Of a DNA stretch of 64,000 nt, positions 24,924-33,327 are shown one piece after another. The DNA is from Streptomyces sp. NBC_00572 (GTDB taxonomy: Bacteria; Actinomycetota; Actinomycetes; Streptomycetales; Streptomycetaceae): the NCBI RefSeq assembly GCF_026341815.1, contig NZ_JAPENX010000001.1:3410001-3474000 (forward strand), written 5' to 3'. The position numbers and the translations under genes were made by a program. Each line of letters opens with the position of its first letter. Within the stretch, counting starts at the first letter, position 1. The notes beneath the pieces were generated by a model. That model made no database searches. It saw nothing but the letters and a program-made list of their open reading frames with translations, and was not told where the DNA came from.

Positions 24924-25088
24924 CCGACCCTCCGCCCCTCCTGTGGCTTCCCGACGGCTCCCGGTTCTCCTCCAAAGTAGTGCGCCGTCCCGACAACGCA
25001 CGCATGTTTCCCGCAAGTACGCCCTTGACGTCGCCCCGGATGGTAAGGAACGCGTCATCCCTGATTCCGGGGGTTTCGGTTCGCCCCG

Positions 25089-25475
25089 ATGGGGCAGGCG
25101 GCGACCGTGACGACGATCGAGGTCGACGAGAACGAGTACGGCTCCTGGACGGTGTTCCACGTGCGGGGCGAAATGGACCTGGTCACCTCCCCCCGGATAC
25201 GCCGCCGCGTCCACGACGCCGTGGCGGGCGGCCGCCACGACCTGGTGATCGACCTGTCCGCCGTGCGGTTCTGCGATTCCAGCGGGGTCGGGGTGCTGAT
25301 CGCGTCCCGCCGGCTGCTCCGCTCCTGCGGCGGCAGGCTGCGCCTGATCCTCCCCGAGAACAGGGACGGGCACGTCGGCCGGGTGCTCGCCGCGCTCGGT
25401 GTCCGCCGCCTGTTCGAGGTGTACGAGGACGTTCCGGCGGCGATGGCGGACAGACCGGAGCCCCTCAGCGCCTGA
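25089..25475 (+). CDS. STAS domain anti-sigma factor antagonist
   Basis: A 128-aa SpoIIAA/RsbV-type STAS protein. The phosphorylatable Ser lies in FCDSSGVGVLIA (DSSG motif, about residue 63), preceded by the strand VIDLSAVRF. In its unphosphorylated form such a protein binds an RsbW-type kinase/anti-sigma factor. The RsbW-like ATPase at 32637 is a possible but unproven partner. It is divergent from the ECF sigma gene across 165 bases and may belong to the same signalling locus. ATG 25089 is accepted; GTG 25107, which starts at the conserved VTTIEV, is an alternative. Confidence 0.9.
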   Translation: MGQAATVTTIEVDENEYGSWTVFHVRGEMDLVTSPRIRRRVHDAVAGGRHDLVIDLSAVRFCDSSGVGVLIASRRLLRSCGGRLRLILPENRDGHVGRVLAALGVRRLFEVYEDVPAAMADRPEPLSA

Positions 25476-25488
25476 GGCCCCGGCACGG

Positions 25489-27288
25489 TCAGCTGATGGA
25501 CCGGATGGTGTTCCAGGAGCTCAGCCCGACCGTGGTGCGGGCGCCGTCCACCGGGGTCCCCGTGTCGCCCGTCCCGCCCGCGTAGAAGAGCAGGGTGCCG
25601 GTGCCCTCGTTCGTCGTGGCCCACAGGTCGGCCACGCCGTTCCGGTCGGCGTCGGCGCCTCCCGCGAGCAGCGGGCGCGCGGTGACCCCGTATCCGTATC
25701 CGTACGGGACGCGGTTGCCGAACGTCCCGTCGTCGGAACCCCGGTAGAGCCAGAGGTCGCCGTTCCCGGTGTCCCGGGCGAGCAGGTCGGCCCGGCCGTC
25801 CCGGTCGGCGTCCCCGGGCGAGGTGAGCGTCATGGTGTCCCAGCCGCCGTCGCCGATCAGGCGGGGCGCGGCCACCGCCGGTGCGGAGCCGCGGACCCCG
25901 GCGTGGAGCCACAGCCTGTCGTCGTACTGGAGGACCGCGTCGGGGTGTCCGTCGTGGGTGGTGTCGCCGACGCCCACGACCTTGGCGTCGGTGGGCAGTC
26001 CGGTCGCGACCGTGACGGGCGCGGCGAGCGCGCCGCCGCCGCGGTTGGCGTAGACGCGCAGTTCACCGCCGACGCGGGCGAGCACGTCCTCCCTGCCGTC
26101 CCCGGTCCAGTCCCCGCGGTGCGCCACCGAGGCGCTGTACCAGCCGCCGGTGCCGATGACGTCGTGGGCGCCGGGGATCCCGCCGGTGCCCTCGCCGTGG
26201 TAGAGCCGCAGCTTGCCGTCGGCGTCGACGGCGACGAGGTCGGGTGCGCCGTCGCCGGTCATGTCGCCGGGGACGGGGGCGGGGCGGCGGTAGCCGATGA
26301 CCGGTGCGTGGTCGGAGTATCCGTTCGGGGGCTCCGCGCCGGTCGTCAGGTTGTGCGTGGTGTCCAGGAGGGAGTGGTCGACGACGCAGGACACGAACCG
26401 CTGTCCGTCGGGCCGCTGGGTGCCGAAGAGGTGGTCGAGGCGGCTCCAGCGCCGTTCGGTCTTGTCGTTCTCCCAGCGGACGAAGGTGTCGTCGCCGTTC
26501 TCGCAGCGGTCCAGGGTGGTGGCGATCGGGGCCAGGGCCGCGGTGGTCTCGCGGTTGTTGAGGTCGCCGCCGAGGACGACGCCGGTGGCGAGCGCGCCCT
26601 GGAGGTGGTCGCGGATGGTCTCGCTCTGGCGCTGCGCCACGGTGGCGTCGCTGTCGATGAGGTGCGTGGTGCAGAAGGTGTCGGTGCGGCCGGTGACCCG
26701 GGCGCACAGCAGGGGGAGCCGGCGTTCGGAGAGCGCTGCGGGGACGGTCTCGATGCGCTCGACGGGACCGTCGAAGGTTCCCTTGACGGCGAGCAGGACG
26801 CCGACCTTGCCGCCGAGGGCGGTGCCCCGGCACTCGGACTCGGCGTTGAGCGGGCCGCTGGTGCCTTGGACGTAGTCCTTCGCCCGGTTGCCGGCCGCGT
26901 GCGCGAAGGACCAGCCCGTGCCGAGACGGGTCGCGAGCAGGGCCATGTGGCTGCGTTCGGCTCCGGGCGGGGGCGTGGAGCCCTGGTAGCCGCAGGCCTC
27001 CTGGAGCATCACGACGTTCGCCCGGTGCGCGGTGACGAGCTTCGCGACCTCGTCCATCTTGAGGCCCGGGTCGTTGCGGTACGGGCAGTAGCCGAGATCT
27101 CCGCGGAGGCCGCCCGCCTCGCCGCAGATGTTCCAGGTGATGACGCGTACTTCGTCGGTGTAGGGCGCGGTGTCCGACGGGATCTGGGCCGCCCGGGGCG
27201 TCGCCGCCGCCGTGCCGCCCGTCGGTATGCCGAGCAGCAGGGCCGCGGCGGCCGCCAGGCCTGCCACGAGCGCGATCGGTCTTCTCAT
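25489..27288 (-). CDS. secreted endonuclease/exonuclease/phosphatase with FG-GAP repeats
   Basis: A 599-aa secreted enzyme. Signal peptide 1-30 (IALVAGLAAAAALLLGIPTG), then a DNase I-like EEP domain (about 45-330). All catalytic signatures are present: VITWNICG (Asn), MLQEACGY (Glu), GGDLNNRE (Asp/Asn), RLDHLFG and GYSDHAPVIG (Asp-His). The C-terminal 250 residues are four to five FG-GAP/VCBS repeats (GDMTGDGAPDLVAVDADGKL, GDADRDGRADLLARDTGNGD). The substrate may be extracellular nucleic acid, phospholipid or a nucleotide. ATG 27288 has a G-rich GGGGGG site upstream. It converges with the STAS gene, 13 bases apart. Confidence 0.87.
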   Translation of the reverse strand: MRRPIALVAGLAAAAALLLGIPTGGTAAATPRAAQIPSDTAPYTDEVRVITWNICGEAGGLRGDLGYCPYRNDPGLKMDEVAKLVTAHRANVVMLQEACGYQGSTPPPGAERSHMALLATRLGTGWSFAHAAGNRAKDYVQGTSGPLNAESECRGTALGGKVGVLLAVKGTFDGPVERIETVPAALSERRLPLLCARVTGRTDTFCTTHLIDSDATVAQRQSETIRDHLQGALATGVVLGGDLNNRETTAALAPIATTLDRCENGDDTFVRWENDKTERRWSRLDHLFGTQRPDGQRFVSCVVDHSLLDTTHNLTTGAEPPNGYSDHAPVIGYRRPAPVPGDMTGDGAPDLVAVDADGKLRLYHGEGTGGIPGAHDVIGTGGWYSASVAHRGDWTGDGREDVLARVGGELRVYANRGGGALAAPVTVATGLPTDAKVVGVGDTTHDGHPDAVLQYDDRLWLHAGVRGSAPAVAAPRLIGDGGWDTMTLTSPGDADRDGRADLLARDTGNGDLWLYRGSDDGTFGNRVPYGYGYGVTARPLLAGGADADRNGVADLWATTNEGTGTLLFYAGGTGDTGTPVDGARTTVGLSSWNTIRSIS

Positions 27289-27336
27289 GGGTCCCCCCTC
27301 AGGATCCGCGATGATCACGCGGATGAGTCCCGGAGA

Positions 27337-28851
27337 TTATAGGGACGGTCCGAATCGCTCCCTGAGCTTGTACTTGAGGACCTTCCGCAATGTCTCGTTG
27401 CGGGGGAGTTCGGCCACCAACTCCAGCTGTTCCGGCAGCTTGTGGACCGACAGGCCCGCCTCGCGGAGGAAGGCCGTCACCGCCGGGAGGGTCAGCGGGG
27501 CGGCCCCCGGGGGCTGCTCGACGACCGCGCAGACGCGTTCGCCGCGCTCGGCGTCCGGGAGGCCTATGACGGCCGTGTCGCCGATGTCCGGGTGCCGGTG
27601 GAGGAGGTCCTCGATCTCCTTGGCCGAGATGTTCTCGCCCTTGCGGATGATGATGTCCTTGATCCGGCCGGTGAGGACGAGGTGCCCGCTCGGGGTGAGG
27701 TGTCCGACGTCGCCGGTGATGAGGAAGCCGTCCTCGTCGAAGGCGGCGGCCGACTGCGCCGGGTCCAGATAACCCCGGCAGACGGCCTCCCCGCGGAGCC
27801 GTACCTCCCCGGAACCGGTGATCCGTATCTCCATGCCGGCGGGCGGGCGGCCCTCGGTGGTCGCGAGGTTCTCGGGGGTGTCGTCGGGGGCGCCCATGGT
27901 GATCATGGGGACCTCGGTCATGCCGTACCCGTGGGTGAGCTGGCAGCCCAGCTCCTTCCGTACGGCGTGGTAGATCTCCGGCGGCTTCGGCGCCCCGCCG
28001 CCCGCGAGCAGCCGCAGGGTGGGGATGACCGGCTCGTCCGGCTGTTTGCGCTGCTCGGCGAGGAACATCGCGTAGAAGGCGGTGGATCCGCCGGCCACCG
28101 TGACCCCGTGCCGGCGGTACTCGTCCAGGGCGTCCGGCAGCGCGAACTGTTCGAACATGACGGCCGGGAAGCCGTACAGCAGCAGCATCACCGTGTAGTC
28201 GGGCCCGGCGATGTGCGCGTACGGGAAGGCCATCGAGCCGACGTCGGACGCGGTGAGACGGAGCGCGTGGGCGAGGCAGGAGCCGCCCGCGAGGAGCGAG
28301 CGGTCGGTGTGCAGGACGCCCTTGGGGTCGGAGGTCGTGCCGGACGTCCAGTAGATCCAGCGGACGTCGGTCCCGGAGGACGGCGGCGGGGGAAGGACCG
28401 CCGGGTCGCCGTCGGGGAGGGAGTCGGGGCCGTACGCCTCGAAGACGCCGTGCGCGCCGAGCCGCCGGGCCATCTCCGCATGGTCGAATCCGCGCCAAAT
28501 CCCGGGCACGGCGAAGAACTCTGCCTTGGACTCGCGCAGCGCGAAGCCGACCTCCTTGTCCCGGTAGAAGGGGATCACGGGCGTCTGTACGGCTCCGATG
28601 CGGGCGAGCGCGAAGGAGAGCACCGCGGTCTCGATGCGGGTGGGCAGCTGCCAGGCGACGACCGTGCCGGGGCGCACCCCCATGGCGTGGAGCCCGGCGG
28701 CGCAGCGCTCGGCGCGCTCGCGCAGGCCCTCGAAGGTGAGGACGCGGTCTCCCTGGAGGAGGACGGGCCGGTCGGGGGTGAGGGCTGCGCGGCGTTCGAC
28801 GAGCTCCCAGAGCGTGCGGGACTCGCCCAGGGCGTGTGCGGTCTCGGTCAT
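27337..28851 (-). CDS. AMP-forming acyl-CoA synthetase (CoA ligase)
   Basis: An adenylate-forming CoA ligase of 504 aa, cytoplasmic, activating a carboxylic acid to its CoA thioester. Core motifs are YWTSGTTSDPKGVLHT (A3, P-loop), LTHGYGMTEVPM (A5), GDVGHLTPSGHLVLTGR (A7/A8) and the C-terminal Lys region ETLRKVLKYKLRE (A10). It is closest in appearance to cyclohexanecarboxylate/medium-chain ligases. It is divergent from the amidohydrolase-acyl-CoA dehydrogenase operon, and each direction has its own CTGACG-N3-CGTCAG site. It is the natural first enzyme of the putative catabolic route encoded across 27-53 kb. ATG 28851 has GAGGGG seven bases upstream. Confidence 0.9.
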   Translation of the reverse strand: MTETAHALGESRTLWELVERRAALTPDRPVLLQGDRVLTFEGLRERAERCAAGLHAMGVRPGTVVAWQLPTRIETAVLSFALARIGAVQTPVIPFYRDKEVGFALRESKAEFFAVPGIWRGFDHAEMARRLGAHGVFEAYGPDSLPDGDPAVLPPPPSSGTDVRWIYWTSGTTSDPKGVLHTDRSLLAGGSCLAHALRLTASDVGSMAFPYAHIAGPDYTVMLLLYGFPAVMFEQFALPDALDEYRRHGVTVAGGSTAFYAMFLAEQRKQPDEPVIPTLRLLAGGGAPKPPEIYHAVRKELGCQLTHGYGMTEVPMITMGAPDDTPENLATTEGRPPAGMEIRITGSGEVRLRGEAVCRGYLDPAQSAAAFDEDGFLITGDVGHLTPSGHLVLTGRIKDIIIRKGENISAKEIEDLLHRHPDIGDTAVIGLPDAERGERVCAVVEQPPGAAPLTLPAVTAFLREAGLSVHKLPEQLELVAELPRNETLRKVLKYKLRERFGPSL

Positions 28852-28867
28852 CCGTTACCCCTCTTGG

Positions 28868-28882
28868 CTGACGTTCCGTCAG
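28868..28882. promoter_or_regulatory. operator site A, CTGACG-TTC-CGTCAG
   Basis: Perfect 6+6 inverted repeat with a 3-bp spacer, 16 bases before the CoA ligase start at 28851. First of eight related sites in the window. Confidence 0.85.
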
Positions 28883-28944
28883 ATCGTGCGGTGAGCGTAG
28901 AGGCCGGGCGCTTGTCGGTCCAGGGGTGCGCGGCTAGCCTGATG

Positions 28945-28968
28945 CCGTCAGATCTGACGGTCCATCAG
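28945..28968. promoter_or_regulatory. operator site B with overlapping 16-bp palindrome
   Basis: CTGACG-GTC-CATCAG (28954-28968, one mismatch) lies 27 bases before the amidohydrolase start. Its left half also belongs to a perfect palindrome CCGTCAGATCTGACGG at 28945-28960, so three half-sites are packed into 24 bp. Confidence 0.8.
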
Positions 28969-28995
28969 AAACGCCATGAGAGACATGGAGGGGTC

Positions 28996-30216
28996 ATGAC
29001 GGAACTGCCCCGCATCATCAGCGTCGACGACCACGTGATCGAGCCCGCCCACCTCTTCGAGACCTGGCTCCCGAAGAAGTACCGCGACCGCGGCCCCCAG
29101 CCCCTCACGGCCGGCATCGGCGAGCTCGCCTACGTCGCCGGCAAGTACCAGATCACGATGGACCCGGACGGACCGCCGACCGACTGGTGGATCTACGAGG
29201 ACCTCAAGTTCCCGTACAAGCGCAACATCGCCGCCGTCGGCTTCGACCGCGACGACATGACCCTCGAAGGCATCACCCGCGCCGAGATGCGGCGCGGCTG
29301 CTGGGACCCCAAGGCCCGCCTCGCCGACATGGACCTCAACCACGTCGAGGCCTCCCTCTGCTTCCCCACCTTCCCCCGCTTCTGCGGCCAGACCTTCGCC
29401 GAGGCCCACGACAAGGAGGTCGCCCTCGCCTGCGTACGCGCCTACAACGACTGGATGGTCGACGAGTGGTGCGGCGACAGCGCCGGCCGGCTCATCCCGC
29501 TCTGCATCATCCCGCTCTGGGACATCGACCTCGCCGTCGCCGAGATCAGGCGCAACGCCGCCCGCGGCGTCAAGGCCGTCACCTTCTCCGAGATCCCCAC
29601 CCACCTCGGACTCCCCTCGATCCATTCCGGCTACTGGGACCCCTTCTTCGCCGTCTGCCAGGAGACCGGCACGGTGGTCAACATGCACATCGGCTCCAGC
29701 AGCCAGATGCCCGCCGCCTCCCCCGACGCCCCGCCCGCCGTCCAGGCCTCCCTCAGCTTCAACAACGCGATGGCCTCGATGATGGACTTCCTCTTCAGCG
29801 GCGTCCTCGTGAAGTTCCCCCGGCTCAAGCTCGCCTACAGCGAGGGCCAGATGGGCTGGATCCCGTACGCCCTCGAACGCGCCGACGACGTGTGGGAGGA
29901 GCACCGCGCCTGGGGCGGCGTCCGCGACCTCATCCCCGAGCCCCCGTCCACGTACTACTACCGGCAGATCTTCTGCTGCTTCTTCCGCGACAAGCACGGC
30001 ATCGCCTCCCTGGACGTGGTGGGGAGGGACAACGCCACCTTCGAGACCGACTACCCGCACGTCGACTCGACCTTCCCGCACACCAAGGAGGTCGCCCTCG
30101 ACCACGTCCAGGGCCTCGACGACGAGACGATCTACAAGCTGATGCGCGGCAACGCCATCCGGATGCTCGACCTCGACTTCGACCGGGGCGTCGACTTCGG
30201 GCGGGGCACCGCCTGA
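28996..30216 (+). CDS. amidohydrolase family protein (COG2159 type)
   Basis: A 406-aa TIM-barrel metal-dependent hydrolase or decarboxylase of the amidohydrolase_2/COG2159 type. Signature parts are ISVDDHVIEPAHLFETWLP at the N-terminus, LADMDLNHVEASLCFPTFPR, then GLPSIHSGYWDPFFAVC, VVNMHIGSSSQMP (metal His) and the closing DNATFETDYPHVDSTFP (metal Asp). COG2159 proteins hydrolyse or decarboxylate cyclic or aromatic acids; the substrate here is unknown. It is first in an operon with two acyl-CoA dehydrogenases (stop/start overlap TGATG). GGAGGGG precedes ATG 28996, and operator site B is just upstream. Confidence 0.88.
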   Translation: MTELPRIISVDDHVIEPAHLFETWLPKKYRDRGPQPLTAGIGELAYVAGKYQITMDPDGPPTDWWIYEDLKFPYKRNIAAVGFDRDDMTLEGITRAEMRRGCWDPKARLADMDLNHVEASLCFPTFPRFCGQTFAEAHDKEVALACVRAYNDWMVDEWCGDSAGRLIPLCIIPLWDIDLAVAEIRRNAARGVKAVTFSEIPTHLGLPSIHSGYWDPFFAVCQETGTVVNMHIGSSSQMPAASPDAPPAVQASLSFNNAMASMMDFLFSGVLVKFPRLKLAYSEGQMGWIPYALERADDVWEEHRAWGGVRDLIPEPPSTYYYRQIFCCFFRDKHGIASLDVVGRDNATFETDYPHVDSTFPHTKEVALDHVQGLDDETIYKLMRGNAIRMLDLDFDRGVDFGRGTA

Positions 30217-31352
30217 TGGACCTCTCCTGCACCGACGAGGAAGAGGAGTTCCGTGCCCGCCTCAAGGCCTGGCTCACCCGGGAACTGCCCGGCCTCCCGC
30301 CGAAACCCGACCCGCTGGACTGGCCCGCGCGCCGGGCGTACGACTGCGGCTGGCAGCGCAGGCTGTACGACGCCGGATACGCCGACGTCCACTGGGACGC
30401 CTCCCCGACCCAGCGGCTGATCTTCCTGGAGGAGACCGAACTCGCCGGGGCGCCCTACGTCGGCGCCAACTTCGTCGGCCTCCTCCACGCGGGCCCGACC
30501 ATCGCCGCCGAGGGCACGCCCGAACAGCGCGCCCGCTGGCTGCCGCCGGTCCTGCGCGGCGACGAGGTCTGGTGCCAGGGCTTCAGCGAACCCGGCGCCG
30601 GCTCCGACCTCGCCTCGCTCCGCACCCGGGCGGTACGGGACGGGGACGCGTACGTCGTCACCGGCCAGAAGATCTGGACCTCGCACGCCGAGGTCGCCGA
30701 CTGGTGCGAGCTGCTCGTACGGACGGACCCGGACGCGCCGTCCAAGCACCGGGGCATCACCTGGCTCGCGATGCCCATGGACGCCCCCGGCATCACCGTC
30801 CGGCCGCTGCGCACCCTCGCGGGCTCCGCGGAGTTCGCGGAGGTCTTCCTCGACGAGGTGCGCGTGCCCGTCGAGAACCGGGTCGGCGAGGAGAACGACG
30901 GGTGGCGCGTCACCATGGTCACCCTCTCCTTCGAACGCGGCACCGCCTTCGTCGGCGAGGTCGTCGCCTGCCGCCGCCTCCTCGGCGAACTCGCCCGTAC
31001 CGCCCGGAAGAACGGCACCTGGGACGACCCCGTCCTGCGACGCCGCCTCGGCAGGCTCTCCGCCGAGTTCCAGGCCCTCTGGCGGATCGTCCAGGCCAAC
31101 GTCAGCGAGGCCCAGGCGACCGGAGGAGTGCCCGGCGCGGGCGGCTCCGTCTTCAAACTGCACTACTCGCACGCCCGTCAGGAGCTGTACGAGGCCGCCG
31201 CCGCCGTCCTCGGCCCCGACGCGCTCGACCTCGGCCGCGACTGGACCCTGGACCGGCTGTCCTCGCTCTCGTACACGATCGCGGCCGGCACCTCCCAGAT
31301 CCAGCGCAACATCGTCGCCGAGCGCATCCTCGGCCTGCCGAAGGGCCGGTGA
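30216..31352 (+). CDS. acyl-CoA dehydrogenase, large subunit type
   Basis: A flavin-dependent acyl-CoA dehydrogenase of 378 aa, full family length. It has the N-terminal helical domain (DEEEEFRARLKAWLTREL), the FAD/substrate loop WCQGFSEPGAGSDLASLRT, VTGQKIWTSHA in the beta domain, and the C-terminal IAAGTSQIQRNIVAERILGL. It would oxidise an acyl-CoA to the enoyl-CoA, passing electrons to ETF. With the shorter dehydrogenase that follows it resembles the alpha2-beta2 FadE pairs used for bulky, steroid-like acyl-CoAs in mycobacteria (family knowledge; the substrate is not shown). ATG 30216 overlaps the preceding TGA. Confidence 0.92.
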   Translation: MDLSCTDEEEEFRARLKAWLTRELPGLPPKPDPLDWPARRAYDCGWQRRLYDAGYADVHWDASPTQRLIFLEETELAGAPYVGANFVGLLHAGPTIAAEGTPEQRARWLPPVLRGDEVWCQGFSEPGAGSDLASLRTRAVRDGDAYVVTGQKIWTSHAEVADWCELLVRTDPDAPSKHRGITWLAMPMDAPGITVRPLRTLAGSAEFAEVFLDEVRVPVENRVGEENDGWRVTMVTLSFERGTAFVGEVVACRRLLGELARTARKNGTWDDPVLRRRLGRLSAEFQALWRIVQANVSEAQATGGVPGAGGSVFKLHYSHARQELYEAAAAVLGPDALDLGRDWTLDRLSSLSYTIAAGTSQIQRNIVAERILGLPKGR

Positions 31353-31360
31353 CCCCCGCC

Positions 31361-32224
31361 ATGGACTTCCGACTCACCGAGGACCAGCGGGCCCTGCGCC
31401 GAGGTGTACGGGACCTCCTCGAAGGCCGCTTCGACCGGGAGGCGCTGCGGGCGGCCGTGGACGCGGGCGGCGCACTGGACCGGGGGCTGTGGCGGGAGCT
31501 CGGGGCGGCAGGATTCTTCGCGCTGCGGGTCCCGGAGGAGGACGGCGGCGTGGGGCTCGGCCTCCCCGAGGCGGTGCTCGTGTTCGAGGAGGCGGGACGC
31601 GTGCTGCTGCCGGGGCCGCTGGTGGCCACGCACATGGCGGCGGGGGTCGTGCCGGGCGCCGCGGAGGGGGACGTCGTCGTCACCGCGGTGGAGGAGGGGC
31701 TGGTCCCTTGGCTGGACGCGGCGGATGTGGTGGTGGGTTCTGTGGAGGGGGCCGTACCGATGCGGTCGGTGGATCCGCTGACCCCGCTGCACCGCGTGCC
31801 CGGCAACGCGGGCGCGACCGCTCTTGAGGCCGTTCTGCTCACCGCCGCCGAGCAGGTCGGGAGTGCTGGGCGGACTACCGAGACGGCCGTTTCCCACGCC
31901 CGCGAGCGGGAGCAGTTCGGGCAGGTGATCGGAGGGTTCCAGGCCGTCAAGCATCTCTGCGCCGGGATGCTCGTCCGTACCGAACTCGCCCGCGCCGCCG
32001 TCCGGGCCGCCTCCCTCACCGTCGACCCCGTCGAGATCGCCGGGGCCAAGCTCCTCGCCGACGAGGCCGCGACCGGCAACGCCCGCGACTGCCTCCAGGT
32101 GCACGGGGGCATGGGGTTCACCTGGGAGGCGGACGTCCATCTGCATCTCAAGCGGGCCTGGGTGCGGGCCGAGCTGCGGCTGCCCGCCGCGCGCGCCGAG
32201 GAGGCGGTGGCCGCCGGACTGTGA
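31361..32224 (+). CDS. acyl-CoA dehydrogenase, short partner subunit
   Basis: A 287-aa acyl-CoA dehydrogenase homologue about 90 residues shorter than the usual 380. It keeps the N-terminal domain (MDFRLTEDQRALRRGVRDLL, then LGAAGFFALRVPEEDGGVGL) and the C-terminal helices (HAREREQFGQVIGGFQAVKH, VHGGMGFTWEADVHLHLKRA), but the central beta domain is much reduced. This matches the smaller subunits of heteromeric FadE pairs, which supply structure and part of the FAD site. It probably acts with the dehydrogenase encoded nine bases upstream. ATG 31361 is chosen; GTG 31349 would overlap the previous stop. Confidence 0.85.
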   Translation: MDFRLTEDQRALRRGVRDLLEGRFDREALRAAVDAGGALDRGLWRELGAAGFFALRVPEEDGGVGLGLPEAVLVFEEAGRVLLPGPLVATHMAAGVVPGAAEGDVVVTAVEEGLVPWLDAADVVVGSVEGAVPMRSVDPLTPLHRVPGNAGATALEAVLLTAAEQVGSAGRTTETAVSHAREREQFGQVIGGFQAVKHLCAGMLVRTELARAAVRAASLTVDPVEIAGAKLLADEAATGNARDCLQVHGGMGFTWEADVHLHLKRAWVRAELRLPAARAEEAVAAGL

Positions 32225-32636
32225 CTCCCGGCATCGCTCTTCGCGCCCACCGGGTCACGGAATGTTGATATCTGTCTGTGTCCTTCGGCGGGGCCGTCAC
32301 GGCCCGGAGTCGGCCTCCGGCTCCGGTACGCTCCGTGGGATGCGAGTGCTCGTTGGCCCGGATCGTCCCGGTGTCGCCCCTGAGGTGACTCCGGGCCCGG
32401 GAATGCGCGCCGCTCGCGCCCCGAGGAGGCGCCCCGCGCGCCCCTGTTCGACTCCCCGCAGCGTGCGTCGCACAGTATGGACTACGCGTACTCCTTCGCG
32501 CTGGAATATGCCCGAAGCGCTTGTTGCGGTGACTGTACGTCAACCATGCTGTCTCACAAGGGAATCACGTTCCGTAAGGGCGTCGATGGCTGTGAGGCGC
32601 GAGGCGATGTGTCCGCCGGTTCGGATGGTGTGAGCG
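32225..32636. other. 412-bp intergenic region, no gene recognised
   Basis: No frame shows a recognisable protein. Codon quality is poor, and the middle (32470-32590) is unusually AT-rich for this chromosome, as expected of promoter DNA for the RsbW-like gene. I see no clear dyad and no copy of the CTGACG operator, so this next gene is outside that regulon. Confidence 0.5.
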
Positions 32637-33116
32637 GTGCAGGTGCTTCAGGTTCAGTTGGAGGTCGGGCCGGACCCGGCGGAGGTGGGGCGAGCCCGGA
32701 GGTGGGCCCGGTCACGGCTCGCCGGTTCGGGCATAGGGGACGACGAGCCGCTGGCCGAGACGCTGGTGCTGCTCATCTCCGAGCTCGTGACCAACGCCGT
32801 GGTGCACACCGGCTGTCCGGCCGTGCTGCGGATGCTGTTCGCGGCGGAGGGCGGGGTGCGGGTCGAGGTGGCCGACGCGAGCGACCGCCCGCCGCAGCCC
32901 CGGCACGCCGAGGGCGAGGACACCAACGGGCGCGGCCTGGAGCTGGTCGACGGCCTCGCGGACCGGTGGGGCTGGCAGCCCGAGGGCGTCGGTAAGAGCA
33001 TCTGGTGCGAGGTGGACCGGGCGGCTCCCGCCGCGCCTTCGCCGGGCCCGGGTCAGGGTGCGCGGCCGGGTCAGGGTCCGACGGCTTCCGTGTCCCCCGG
33101 CCGGGTGCGCTGTTGA
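32637..33116 (+). CDS. RsbW-like ATP-binding protein
   Basis: A 159-aa GHKL-type ATPase (HATPase_c_2) of the anti-sigma/regulatory kinase family abundant in streptomycetes. The N-box is LVLLISELVTNAVVHTGCP (Glu and Asn conserved), G1 is VEVADASDRPP, and G2 is NGRGLELVDGLADRWGW. It lacks any sensor or HTH part. Such proteins bind or phosphorylate STAS partners; the STAS protein at 25089 is one candidate. A Pro/Gly-rich tail (GPGQGARPGQG) follows the domain. GTG 32637 is chosen from the position of the first strand (VLQVQLEVGPDP). Confidence 0.87.
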   Translation: MQVLQVQLEVGPDPAEVGRARRWARSRLAGSGIGDDEPLAETLVLLISELVTNAVVHTGCPAVLRMLFAAEGGVRVEVADASDRPPQPRHAEGEDTNGRGLELVDGLADRWGWQPEGVGKSIWCEVDRAAPAAPSPGPGQGARPGQGPTASVSPGRVRC

Positions 33117-33261
33117 CGTTTCGTGGCGTTTTGCCCACTCTGGTGTGAGCGATTCGTGGCGAGGGGAGCCGAGGGCCGTGTGCCCTCGGCGTGTGCGGGT
33201 CGCGGCCGGGTGGCGGCGGCGCCGTGCCGTGCTCGGGGCGCGCGCGAGCGCGCCGCCGCCC

Positions 33262-33320
33262 GTGAAGTCCGTGAAGTCCGTGAGGCGACCGGCCCCGTGA
33301 AGCGCGTGAAGCGCGTGATG
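33262..33320. repeat. 9-bp tandem units before the cyclase gene end
   Basis: GTGAAGTCC twice (33262-33279), then after 17 bases GTGAAGCGC twice and GTGATG (33297-33320). The array lies just outside the 3' end of the cyclase gene. Confidence 0.75.
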
Positions 33321-33327
33321 TTCCGGC

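Noticed and set aside
32477..32995. Plus-strand frame starting MDYAYSFALEYARS
   Set aside because: Runs out of frame into the RsbW-like gene and shows no domain; the first part is probably promoter DNA.
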